DNA of 64,000 nucleotides, taken from positions 3,327,842 to 3,391,841 of the forward strand of contig VZTI01001048.1 of NCBI GenBank assembly GCA_013397865.1, written 5' to 3'. The position numbers and the translations under genes are program-made. This DNA comes from Struthidea cinerea. Its lineage: Eukaryota; Chordata; Aves; Passeriformes; Corcoracidae. The notes under the pieces were generated by a model. The model was not told the DNA's origin. It made no database searches and saw nothing but the letters and a program-made list of their open reading frames with translations. Positions 23,784 through 36,221 of the stretch are shown piece after piece (the stretch's first letter is position 1; each line of letters starts with the position of its first letter).

Positions 23784-23838
23784 ATGGTCAGACTAAGTAA
23801 TCACAGGGATCCCTTCTGCCCCTAAAATCTATTATCTT
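23784..23838 (+). mobile_element. Old CR1-type LINE 3' end
   Basis: The stretch reads as ggtcagactaagtaatcaca, then gggatcccttctgcccctaa, then aatctatt. This is the pattern I recall for the 3' terminus of older sauropsid CR1 subfamilies (gactagatgatc ... cccttctggcc ... aatctatga). It is clearly more diverged than the copy at 18.4 kb. Its 5' boundary is not visible. The subfamily is inferred from memory. Confidence 0.6.
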
Positions 23839-26800
23839 AATTCTCATTTACCCTAAGGCCATTTTACACCCCTCTAGCAATGTAAATGGACCTTAAGGAT
23901 TGAATATTTATATCCCCTCTGAGGTATTTTTATGTTGCCAGAGTGATGCCTCAGTAACCTTTGTGTGAATGAGAATGAGGAGCTCTGAGTCCCTGAATTG
24001 CCATGCTGGAAGCTGGCTCAGGGTCTGGGGTGTTGCTTGATTCTATAGTTTTCCATGTCTGATCAATACGTGTAGACTGTTTGGGAGTCCTTGTTTTAGT
24101 ATTTCATTAGCATTGATTCACGTAACTTTGTTTATGCCTTTTGTGCTGGGGCTTGACTAGTTAATGACATAACCAATTAACCACCTGCCCTTGGCACAGG
24201 GCTCAAATCAAGGTGCATATTTTTCCCAATCATACCAACCTGTGGAGATGTGAAAAGAAACCAAAGAGTAAATCTAACATGGTCTGGACTATAATCTTGG
24301 AAACAAGTCCTAATGGCTCTCTGCTGGACATCAGATATTTTGGGGGTGTTGGTGAATGTCTGCTGAAGAGAATCCAAGCTGAGGCACGAGGAGCTGAGTC
24401 TGAAGGTAGAACTACTTGACTTATGGTTGCCTATTAGTGTTATTGTGGTAGTGCCTCCAAAACTGGGGTTTCTGCATTAAAGCCTGCAGTAGGATGTCTG
24501 TCCCTGATGTACAATATACATGCACATTCTAGTAGCAGCTTTATCTTTCTTGTGGCCTGAATATAATACAATAATAAACAAAAATTCCTGGTGGGTGCTT
24601 GGATTCGATGAACATCTGCTCACTAATCTGTTTTTAAACTGCATAGTGGCTCTTTCCTGTAAGCTTTTCACTTGGATGAAAAGATAGTAATAAATAAATA
24701 AATAAATAAATAAATAAAGTACTCAAAAACCAAAAGAGAAATTCAGATGCTCCAGATTCCTGCTGGATAAACACTGGCATTCAGTGCTTCCTGGAGCACA
24801 GCACTGCTCCCTGCACAGAGCTCTTCACTCTGCTAATGGTGGCCCAAATGCCTCCTACAGTGAGGGCTCTTTTTGTTTCACTGGGCATTGGATGCAGCGA
24901 TACAAGCCATGACACATGGCAGGAGAAAAGCAGGCACATGAGGACAGATTCCTCTGTTGCATAATTCCATGGCCGAGAAATGTGCCAGGGAATGCAGAAT
25001 TATGACCAAGACTTTTCCAGCTTTCCTTCTCATTCTCTTCATGGCCTGGTAGAAAATTGTGACAGCTGGAAATGAGGGGAAAAATTGAGCTTTGTTGCTT
25101 TCCAGAGGAGTCAGATGGCCTTCAGCAATTATTGTAAGAAGTGAGAAGTGCTCCCTTTTAATGGATCTGTTGCAAATCTGTGGACCTGGGCTGTATATCT
25201 ATCTGGATGGTCCTTCTAGTCCCAAGGTGCTCCTGAGCACTGGTAAATACCTCCACAATCTTCCCTCTTGCAAAAGCAGAAGTGCAGCTACTTCTGCAAG
25301 TGCCCAAGCCATTGTTATGCCTTCTCTGGCAAGGAATGGCAAAGTGGGACAAGCTAAGCTTGAAGCTGAAAACAGATCCCAAAGTGGAAGCTGTTCAAAG
25401 CAAACAGCAGGGAATAACTTTTGCTGCTGTAGGTTTTGAGTTGGGTTTTTTGTTTTAATTTTTATTTTAAAATATGGGACCTGTCGGCAGGGCATATCCC
25501 CATGAACTCCAGTGGCTCCCACTGCCCGTAGTTGCGTGGTGGCAACATGGTCTGGCCACTCCAGTTTGGAGAGAGGTGTGGGGCCGAAGTGAGGGGAGGG
25601 CTCAGCGGACCGGGAATGTTGATCACAGCACGCCCAGCCTTGGTGCACAAGAGCTTTAATGAGGCAACAGGCTCCTCAGAGCTTATTGCTTTGGATTACA
25701 CCACGTCACCTTCTGTCACACTGTGTGAAGCCCTAAGCGAGGCCGACATGGTGGAACTCAGGGGACCTTGATGTGGAATGTTATTACATGCTGCAGTGTG
25801 TGAGAAAATCAAAGTTTTCCTCTCCTGGCATCAGGTACTCGCTCCCTGCTTCTGCAGTGGCCCTGCAGTCCAGCTTCCAGCAGGTGGTCAGCAGGATAGG
25901 TGTTTGGAAGAACTGGGATATTTTCATTAAGCAGTTTCAAATCTCATTAGCAAATTTTCATAAAGTGATAATGCAGTGGCAATATTAGCCTTATTAATCC
26001 AATATGAAAGTCACTCTCATGATAGGGAAAAGTGCTAATAAAAGCCTTTCATTTTATACAGTCTAACAGCACGTGCATCAGTGTGCTCTTAATGAAATGT
26101 TGCAGAATTTTAATCTCCCAGAATCAGTTCAAAGCTTTGGAATACAGTGAAGTAATACCAATTGAAAGTTTTAAAGTTCATCTTTACCTTCACAACAACT
26201 GCCAGCTCTTAGTAAAACCAAGAATTTTTTGACTTAAAAAAACCCCAGAAAACTAAACAAAACCCCAAAAAGTTTTCATTTAAACCTGACAGACAGAAGG
26301 GATTTGTATTGTTGTACAGCACCAGATAAAAGCAGCATCTAGAACTGTGTTTCAGTTGCCAGGACGACAAACCACTGCCACACACTCAGCCCTGAGGACT
26401 GTGAGGGAAATCAAACAGTAAATGATGGATCAGCTCAACCACCAGCTCCAGTGACAGATAACAGGGCTGTGGTGATGTGATTTCTGGGTGATGCTCCTAC
26501 TTTGCCAATACTTGATCTGAGGGAAAAATGCAGGGCCATGCCTATTTCTAATTTAATCTTTAGATGTTAAAGCTTTTGGTAAGGAGATGAATTACAAGAT
26601 GCACCCAAATGTTTTTACATTTTGCAAGCCACTGGCTTTCCTCTTCCTCAGTCGCTCTGCTTGTGCCATGAAATCTGTTTTGTAGAGTAAACGGCCTAAA
26701 GCCCATCTGAAATCAGAAACCATGTCTTGCTGAGTGACTGATTGCAGAGGCAGAGGGAAGAGGTGCAGGGCAGCACTTGCCCTTCTCCCGTCTCCCAGCT

Positions 26801-29800
26801 GGTCCCATCCTGGTGGGTCACAGAGAGACAGACCAGTCCCATCAGCAAATGGGTGAACCCCTTCTGCCACAATGTTCTTGTTCACGCTGTCCCTAGTACA
26901 GATGTCAGGCCATAAACTCAGGCTCTGATACAAGCAGACCCTTTGGGGAAGGTATAAAAACTGTATTTAATTCCAGGCTCAGCCCTGTGTGCTCTCCATG
27001 TAGGGAGCATCAGCTGGTGCCGAGGCACAGTGCTGGGGCTGAGGTGGGGTCAGTAATTAATTCCAGCAGTGGATACTGCTACAGACAGGACTAGTTTATG
27101 CACAACGAATTTAATTAGGTTCTGGTTTCTCTTTACTGTTTCATAAATTAGTGTGAGCATATAGTGGTTTGTAAAAGGATCAATAGGGTGGGGTTTTAAT
27201 TACTTAGAGAACATTGTTTACATTATTTATCCCATGGTCAGTCAGGTGGTTTGTGTTTGTAAAAGGGAGTTGGAAGCTAAAGGGCTGCTGCTGCAGCAGC
27301 TCTGGTGAGGCTGGTTAACCACTCATTGTGTAAGAAATGCTGCTCACGTGAGTAAGTGCTCTGTAGTTTTGTCAAGAGATAAATGCTGTCTAGGAGTAAT
27401 CAGTTTCTTTAGTTTCCTTCTGCATAAAGAGTTTCTAACTTTAAAGGCTTTTTTTTATGAATGGGAAAATATGAAATCAATTCCATTTATCTGAATGAAT
27501 CTTTCAGCTAGCTCAGGGTTTAGTGTGGGGGCACTGCAGGCAAAATGTAACAAATGCAGCAGTATAAAAATGATTAAAGTATGATGAGCAAGGTTATAGA
27601 GATAAAAATGAGTGAAAGAATCAGAAAAGTGCAAACAAGAAATCTGTGTGATACTAAAGGGTTTGTCTATTTCTCGTGTTTACTTCTCCAGTGCTCATAA
27701 TTTTTTGGTCCATCATCAATCACTGTCAATTTGAAAAAGTGCTATACTTAAGGTCATTTATTCAGGGCTATTGGAGGCGAAAATTATGCAGTTTCAGTCA
27801 AATATACATGAATAAAGACTGTCATTTCTGATTAATGACATGTGACTTCAATGTCTTACAGAATCATCTTGCCATCCAAGCTTTACAAAAAGGTTATTAT
27901 GTAAGGCCTCTTCCATAATATATCTACTTTTCCTCTTAGAACACTGCAGAAGCCATTTTGCTTACATTAAAATCAGTGTAGATATCCCTTACAAGAGTGG
28001 TAATTACTCGACAGATTTGGAGCTCACCAGACTAAGTAAATTTTTGTGGAACTTGAAATTACATTACTGAGGATGATTACCAAGCTTGTGGGTTTTGGTG
28101 CTGTTTCAGAATTTGCTTTTTATTTTAGCTTTAAGAGAAAGCCTAGTCTTTTATGGGAAAAAAAAAAATACCTATAGAAAACACTAATCTTGTGCAATGT
28201 ATTCAGAAACAACACCACATATGGCATTTCAGCATTAATTACTGTTTTTCACGATTCACTATTTCCCTTGTCCCCCAGTGCATAATGCAGCCCTTGTGTG
28301 TGTCGCTCTGAGAAAGGAGAATGGGTGAGTTTAGGATCTTAAGGGAAAAGTCAGAAAAGGAGAGAAAGGGAGAGAGGATGGAAAGGAGGCACCCATGCCA
28401 GGGGCTGCAAGAACTTCCCCCCAGCCAGTCTGTGCTCGTTGGTGCTCCCAAGGAAAATCTCCCGGCTGCCTCTGAAGCAGTGTGGGGAAGCACAGACCGC
28501 AGTGTGCCATATGTGCTGTTACAGCTACTTCTCACTCCTGCAAGTGGACTCATATAGCAACCATCACACAGGCTGGCTCCTCTCAGAGCTGTTTTTTCAC
28601 TCCAGGACTGATCATCCCTCTCGCAGTAAAGCTTTGTTCTGACGGAAAAGAGAGGGAGTTTCTCTGCTGTTTTGCCTCCTGTTGCTTGTGGCAGGGGCAG
28701 AGTTTAGGGTCATGCCGGGAGCCTTGGTGTCTCTAGGTACCCAGAGAAGATATTGCAGGGAAACCCCATGTGCTGCTGTGAGGGCCCCTCTCTTCAGTGC
28801 TTCGTGGTATCAAGAGAAACATTAGCAGCTGCAAACCTCCAAATTTCCATTTCTACAGCAGGTGTGACAGTGGTAAGGCTGCAGCTGTATTTATTAGCCA
28901 TCAGAAACTCTTTTCCTAGTGGTGTTGCTGGTAAAAGGCACTGCTCCATCAAAATATTTAAGGGCTTTCTCTGAACTCTGGATCTCGCATAGAGACCTGT
29001 AATTGTTTTCCTCTTTCCTGAAGGACATTAGCAAGGCACACTTCTTCACTTGAGTAGCCATAAAGCAGAGGGAAGTGTGACAAAGATGGGACTATCAGAG
29101 GAACTGGAGCTATTGCTGAGAGTCCAGTTGCCCATAGAGCTGAGCAGGCAGTAATGCAACTCCTACCTTGGCTCATCCTTTAAAATAATCTTTTACTTTG
29201 CCTGGTTAGAAAAAATGTGCAGTGAGCAAATATTCCTGCCAAACACCCTTCTCTGGCCCTTCTTTTCTCTGTGTGCCCACATGTATGACTCGATACCAAC
29301 TAATTACATGATCTCAGGTGCTATATGGGCTTGCATTTTCTAGAAGGAAAATTTTCTGGTCTTGTCTTAAGCCTCTAGTAACGATCCCCAGCTTTGCTGG
29401 GAGGGCAGGTTGTGCAGGAGGCTCCCAGGGCCGTTGCTGCTGGTGCAGTGCTTACAAGCCTGGGACTCCACGCTGCTGCTGTTTGCTAACTGTGGTGAGC
29501 CCCGTGGTACAGCTCTGTGTGTCTCTGCACACAGTAATAAAAACTGACTTGGGATAATCCAGTAGAAAGGCCTAACAGTCCAGTGAATCGATATTTATCA
29601 TATCATGTCAGAACAGAGCTATTGGTTCACACTCTCCCCTTGAAACCTCCTAGTTTTACTGCTTATTGCTTTTTACTATGGTTTATAAGACTAGAATCTG
29701 TAATTCATATGAACTCCGTACTATGAATGAGAGGAATGACGATATTAAGTGTAAAAACTAAGATGAGGAAAATGATTTTTTTTAAAAAATAATTATTTCT

Positions 29801-31335
29801 CTAAGACATTTTTAATGTTTCTCAAAAAGATTAAGTTAGAATTTTGTGTTGCTGGGTAGGTGCCCAACACATTACACTTCTACCTTTCTATTTTGTTTGT
29901 TCTGGTTAGTTTAGCTTTGTTTGGAATGTCCTTTGACTTAAATGGAAACACATTTTTCAGAGTAATTGTTGAGACAGAGAGAGTGCTCCTTGGGAACTGT
30001 ATTTCCAACCCCATGAGGTGCCAGTGCGGGTGAATGTGCTCTGAGCTGAATACTGCTCCTTTGGAAGTGACTGATTCCTGGTCCATCACAAACAGCTTTT
30101 GGGTGGGATGAGTTTGAAGTGCACATTATCTCCAGGAGGCTCTGGTAGCCAATCTCATAGTTGCTCTTTTGTTTCTAAATGCTTATTTTGTGAAAGTCTT
30201 CTTTTGTTTTGCTTCCAGCAGTGTTTGAGAAGTTGCTGAAGTGCTGTCCTTTACTTTCCCCTCCCAACCAATTTAAGCTTCAAGTATTATCCCTGCATGC
30301 TGCAAGTTTGCATCATTATCCAAATGGTCAAATAGAGTAGGTTCGATGGAAACTTCCCTAAAATGAACACTACTTGTCTGAATGAAAAATACTGTTTTGT
30401 TCGGTTTCTTTTGTATTTATTGTTCATGGTGCTGTTACTAGAGAGACCCACACATTTGGGTAGGAGTGTTATGTAGTGTTTAGTGGTTAAGAGCTACAGA
30501 CGTAGTAAATGAGCTGATTCAATAACCTGTCATCTTCTGCTGAGTAAGTGATGTGTTATTGGCGATGTGATTGCACAGGGCCTGAGTGGCTGTAGAACAT
30601 CCCATCCCAAAGCCTTTTTCTGCTAGGACATAGCAGTAGTTCCAGGGGTGGGCATGCATTTTGAGTAGTTACAATATAGTGTACCTCTGATGACTTTGGA
30701 TGCTGTCACTGCTTAAATTTATGACCATGTTTCTTGTGAACTTGTCAACATGATATACATAGAACCAGGATTTGTTAATATATGTATATGTGTATTACTG
30801 TCAGTGAAATATGCATGCACACACACTTATAATGTCTGTTATATGACTTAGTGTTAATAGCAGAATTAATAGATAAATTTACCTAATGCAAAAAAAAAAT
30901 GTAGTGCTCAAAATGTGAAAGTTTGCTAGGAAGATAAATTAAATTGAGGAAGATAAGATCAAGAGGAAAAATAAAATCACAAGTGAAGGGAAAAAGATTT
31001 TGGGAGAGCAATAGACAACAACAGTGAGAGGAGTAAGAGGAATGTGCAAAACCTCCTATTTGCATTGTATAGTATGACATTGTCCTATTTTATGCTGGTT
31101 TTTCTCTGCAAATCAAATGGTATCCAGAATCATGGCATGATATAGTTGAATCAACTCACATCAATTTTGTTTAAGGACTACAACACAGGACATCTGTAAT
31201 ATAGGACTGTTCATATTTCATGTGGTTCTGATACTATTAAAGCTACTTAAGTGTCATGACATGTTTATTTATGAGATCATCAAAGCCACTTAATAACTTT
31301 CTCTTGGTTACTTGTTTACATCTGTGTAACACAGA
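23839..31335. other. Intergenic
   Basis: No gene is supported. Open frames at 25092-25648 overlap on both strands and match nothing known. Visible items are a (TAAA)n microsatellite (24691-24718), an A/C low-complexity tract (26237-26276), and a small GC palindrome (27287-27300) made of CTG/CAG units. Confidence 0.65.
24691..24718. repeat. (TAAA)7 microsatellite
   Basis: Seven perfect tetranucleotide units. Confidence 0.92.
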
Positions 31336-31419
31336 GCCAGATTGTGCAGCCCACAGCCACATCGGTGAGCACTTTCTCATGCAAGTTGTGCCACCAATAT
31401 AAGGGTTTCACAATCTGGC
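31336..31419. mobile_element. MITE-like palindromic remnant with 11-bp terminal inverted repeats
   Basis: A perfect 11-bp inverted pair, GCCAGATTGTG at 31336-31346 and CACAATCTGGC at 31409-31419, bounds an 84-bp segment with no coding potential. The CCAGATT...AATCTGG ends match a type of palindromic non-autonomous DNA element I recall from turtle, crocodile and bird genomes. No clear target-site duplication is visible. Family membership is inferred. Confidence 0.55.
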
Positions 31420-31510
31420 CCATAATGTATCAAAATACACGAGGCCAAGCTCTTATCACTTACAACCATGTAAATCTGGCTTTAGTCCATTTAAGCTCCA
31501 AGTTAGGTAC

Positions 31511-31592
31511 CTAGATATAAATCAGTGAAATTTTGTTGGCTTCAGTATTTGTTTCAGCAGAGCTGCTCTGATTTACACTGGGAAGATCAGGG
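31511..31592. mobile_element. Second MITE-like palindromic remnant
   Basis: TAAATCAG at 31518-31525 and CTGATTTA at 31568-31575 form an exact 8-bp inverted pair, with further loose pairing outside it ending in a gatcagggcc block. It lies about 90 bp from the remnant at 31336, so the two may be parts of one older composite element. Confidence 0.5.
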
Positions 31593-32722
31593 CCATTAGA
31601 TTTGCAATTTAGAAATGCATTTGCTTCACTGGATGTGTAAATGTTGCAATAGCCAAAATTAACATAGCCACAAAGAAAGATTATTTTCAACACTGGCTAT
31701 TTAAAATATCTCTTTGCACAATATAAACAAAGAGAATTATGTCAGACTTAGAAGCAAGAAGGTTTAAGAGTCGCATATGTCTTAACCTTTACACTGGCTA
31801 TGAGTACATCAGTTCCTACAAGATGAACTGCATTATAAAGTAAATAGATCTGCTTTAAAGAAAGGTCAGGACACATGTTCTGTTAAAATCTAATTTCAGT
31901 CTATTGCCCTATAACCTACTGCTCTCTTGAATACAACAGATATAATAGTAAAGAGCCTGCATTTAATTATCTGTGATATAAAGCCTCCTTATCCTCCTGA
32001 GAATATTCACAGGGATAATAGGAGGTATTCTCAAAATTCTGTATTTGCCTCTGTATAGTGAGTGCATTCTGTTTTAACTGTCTTTCTTGCTTTCTGGAAA
32101 TGTTATTTTAGCACCTCTTATACCCTTAATCCAACTTTATATTACTTTTATGTCCTGAAAGCCTAGATTGTTTTACAGACCCAAGCAAACCCTATTGCAG
32201 TGCCATTAGCTAGTGGTAGGTTCCTGCAAGTGCAATGGAGCAAGCTTTGCTCCTCATCCTTATGCACTAACTGTTTGCAGGTGCCTGTTTTTCAGATTAA
32301 TTGCATTAGGATTCAACAGCTTAATAATAACATTAATTTTGCCTGGTAAAAGCCAGAAGAGCTTTAAAGTGAAGGGTACTTGCCACAATCTCAGTGTTAG
32401 CCTGGCAGAGAAACACCTAGAGATAATATGCAGAGTTAAGTAAAAGAATAATTTAGGTGGGCTTAGTCACATTATAACTGATGTGCCATGCAGTCCTAAA
32501 TCAACATGTCATTTGGAAAGGAGATGACGGTAAGTTAGCTTTCATTGGTGATCATTCAAGCATTGCCCTAAAAGATTTAAACAAACTTCAGAAAACAAAA
32601 GAGAAAAATACCCGTCTAGGGCTCAAATCCAAATGAGGACATTTTTGTCCCATGGGTGACACTGCATATATCACTGCAAAGAAGTATGTGCAAACTGTAT
32701 TGTGAACTGGTGTTAACTGGCC

Positions 32723-32749
32723 GAATTACTGAATAAATCAGAGTAATTC
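32723..32749. repeat. Short inverted repeat, probable MITE fragment
   Basis: GAATTACT (32723-32730) and AGTAATTC (32742-32749) pair exactly across an 11-base loop that contains taaatcag. A gatcaggcc block follows at about 32771. Both motifs recur in the element at 31511-31592, suggesting the same family. Confidence 0.4.
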
Positions 32750-33776
32750 CACCAAGGCTCAAGAGCAGGGGATCAGGCCTGAACTGCCCAGAGTGATTCT
32801 TCTCACTGGGTCCCAGGAAGGACTGTCCTTCCTGGAGGATGCTTTGAAAGTAGATGACCCCTAACAATTACCATTTTAGCAGAGTTTAAGAGGTTGCTAA
32901 CTTGATTTTTGCAGATGGGTTGGGATCCACTCCCTGTAGTCTCACTCCAGGAAGTGACTGAGCTGACCACATTTATAGCACATGCTTCTGCCTTTGTTCC
33001 CCCATACAGCACCAGCTCCAGTGTCTTAAGATGGTAATTTAATATGTAGATAAATTAAAATGTCCTATATTTATAAATATACTTCCCTGGAGTCTTTTCC
33101 ATTGAAGACAGTGAGAGTCATTCAAGGTAATATTCTGTCATCATTGGGAACTCATCGTGAAGTCCAGGGTTTTGGCAAAAATAAAGAAAATTATGAAAAA
33201 GGAGAGGAAAAAAGGAAGGCTCCTAAAGCCGTCTCAGGAAAATGAATAGCCTGAATTCCTACCTCTGTCAGTAGCTTGGGGATTGGCTTGGAAATGCCTA
33301 TGAAATTGTTACACAAAAAGATACGTGACACTTTCTTTGCTTATGAAATGTTCTACTGTGTTATTGTCTTGTTGGAACATGCTGCTTTGGCAGAGTTTAT
33401 GGCAGAAGATCCTTGTAAGAAGCACATCACTTTGGGTGTCATTGCACAGTTGATGTTAGACCTGTGAAGGTGCTCCCTGCTGCCAGTCCCCAGTAGCTGA
33501 AGCACAGAGAAGGTCTTGCAGGCACCAGATGATTAAATCTTTTGCTACAGGCTCTGCATGCTGATGAGCTTAGTAGCACTGTTTGAATCTTTCAAGGAAA
33601 AAACCCAAACTAACAAAAAGAAAAAAAAACAACCACAAAATGGTAAATACTTATGTCAGCTCTTTCAGTCTTGCTGCTTCTCAGTTTCCTAGACATGTAT
33701 CATCAAAAGGCCTTCACACCTGGTGAAAAGTCACAGCACAAAATGAGCTACTGGGACATGGGCATCTGCCTATTTA

Positions 33777-33793
33777 CTTATTTATTTATTTAT
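33777..33793. repeat. (TTTA)n microsatellite
   Basis: About four tetranucleotide units. Confidence 0.8.
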
Positions 33794-36152
33794 CCTCCTA
33801 TGTCTCTTTCAGGAATCCCCGTGGTTCCCACTTTCAGTCTGGGATTGCTCTGATCCCTTTGTGGAGGAAAAGGGCTGAGATGACCCACCTGGGGTGGGGG
33901 CAGAAGAGGGGCTTCAGTGACCTCCGTTGTGGGTGTGTGGATGTTGTGTTTGGCAAGTCCGTAAAAGTGTTGCAAATTGGTGCACTTTGGAAGTAGAAAA
34001 GATGTGAAAGCATGTGACTGTGCTGGTGAAGCTGCCTTAATCATACCCAAAGGAGAACAATAAATTCCACCTAGAAGCAAGAAAAATACTTCTAATTCTC
34101 CTTCAGGGAGAATCTCTATAACTAACTTTCCTATTCCAGTGCAATGAGACCTAGCAGTCTCTGCAGACTCCTCGTTTTACTGTTTCAAATTTTCTTGGAA
34201 ACCTTAATACTTCCACACATGAGAGTTCCTTCTGGGGCATTAAAATACAGATCCCTAGGACTTCTCTTCCATTTCTTGCAAAAATAATGGTAATTACCAG
34301 GAATGATTAGCAGGTTCAGTGCTTATTAGTCTTACTTTTTAAAAATCTGAAACTGTTTTTTCTTCCACTGTAACTGATCATTTTAATTTCCCTTCTTTCT
34401 CTGTAATAAAAATTGACGTTAAAGGATGCCCGAGGCAGTGTAATGAGAAAATGAAATTAGTTTTTCAGTTGGCTGGTCAAAAGCATTTTATACATGATAA
34501 TAAACAGTTTATTTTACTCTTTTGCTGATGACATAATAAATGATAAAAACATTTTCCTGAAATAGCTATTGCCCACTTTGCTACAGAGAGCTCAAGCTGG
34601 GATTTTTCCATTCATGGAGTCACATAACTCTAGGGAATGTCTGCTTTCTTGATCTACTTTTCTTAACCTTTTTTTTGGGCGGTACACAGCAGTGCATCTC
34701 CACACTGATCATGGCCAAAAGCTTAAGGCTTTTTTCTTCCTTCTTGAAGACCTTTCTCAGAAGTGCTAGGTCAATTACACTGTGTAACCCAGGAGTAAAT
34801 CTATGTCAAGACATTTCTGAGGAGCCTCTCAGAACTTTGTACAGTATCCTTAAAGCCATGCCTGACCCTGTATTTGAACCAAATGATGCTGCTTCTTTTG
34901 CAAACCTTTGAGTCCCGAGGGAGCCTGAGCAGGAGCCAGATGCAGCCTGGTGGTCCCACTGCACGAGATGGGCACCTTTCCTCCCCTCTCTTTAAACTTG
35001 GTCAGGGTGGGAAATCGGGGTGTTAATCATTTGCATAAATTTTAGATTGCCAAACTATCCACTGTTTTCTGAGGTAACATTGAAAATGTTTGCAGACACA
35101 GGGAAAAAGAGGCTTAGCTGTTGTTCAGGGTTCAGTGGAAGCCTTTGACCACTTTGAGAGTTGTCCCATTTCAGCTGCCTCCCCCCGCGTTCATTCTGTG
35201 CGTGAGTTGTAAAAGCCTTTTCTTCATAGAGGCTCTTTCTGAAGTGAACATATGAGACTCATTGGTTTGTTTAGATTGGTTTAGATTGAGTATAGTGGCT
35301 TCTTCAAAGCAAGAAATCAAAATAGGTGAGTGGTGAGATGAACACATAGCATATTGATAAATGTAGTTACATATATGAAATGGGCAAGAAAAAGAGAGAA
35401 AAAGCTGAGTTTCTTGCACATGATTCTTACAGTTCTTGACAGCTCAAACTCCCACATGCTTGAATAGTTCAATACTGGATTAGTGTGATGTCTGCTTGGC
35501 GGATCCTGTGGGCATAGGCTCAGCAAGAGACACATCATTCAGGATTTTGGGGACAGCTTGTAAACTGTCCAACTCTACTGGCAATCCCACTCCAATCAAA
35601 GTCAAACTTGAAGATGGAACAAGAAGTGGGGGGAGGGAAGAGATGCTTTCTTATTTATGCTGCCGTAATTTCTACAGGATAGTGCCAAAGAAATATTTAT
35701 TTGTAAAAGAATATGAACTTCATAGAGCAAGTTAGAGCATGCCTTATTAGCAAGAAAGAAAAGTAGAATGGACATGTAAGCACTGAACTGAAAGCCTGAT
35801 TATGTATTTACTTTTACTGAAGCCCATGGCAAGACTGCCATTGTGCTCAATAAAGCCAGGGGGCTTCCTATTAGCATCAGGGCCTGATCATTTTCCTGTG
35901 CTTGGGGGAAAAAAGAAATTTCTCACTAAGGTACATGCACAACTTGTTTGTAAATGGCAAGTGATTGTGTTAAATTGCATCCTTTTGGTAGAAAATAACC
36001 CCTATTGTTAAAGTAACATTCAAACCTTTGGAATCTTAACAACCACACCAGTAATATTAATAATCCAGTTAACATGTTAATAGCACCACTTTTATTATGT
36101 GCCAAGATAGCTTACACTAGAATAATAAAGGTTTAACAATAAAGAAGCTGTT

Positions 36153-36221
36153 TGCATATTCCTACTCATAAGCCTTATCCTATTGATATTACTAGGAGTC
36201 TTCATGAAAGTGAAGGTTGCA
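36153..36221. mobile_element. MITE-like palindromic remnant
   Basis: The segment begins TGCA and ends TGCA. Its two halves pair imperfectly, with ctcataag and its partner cttcatga near the arms and a central cctattga block. This resembles palindromic elements of archosaurs and turtles that carry a central ccattgacttcaatgg motif. It is old and degraded, and the call is an inference. Confidence 0.4.

Noticed and set aside
25868..25890. CTCF-like CCAGCAGGTGGTC
   Set aside because: One mismatch to the core and no supporting flanks; a single motif match in 64 kb is expected by chance.
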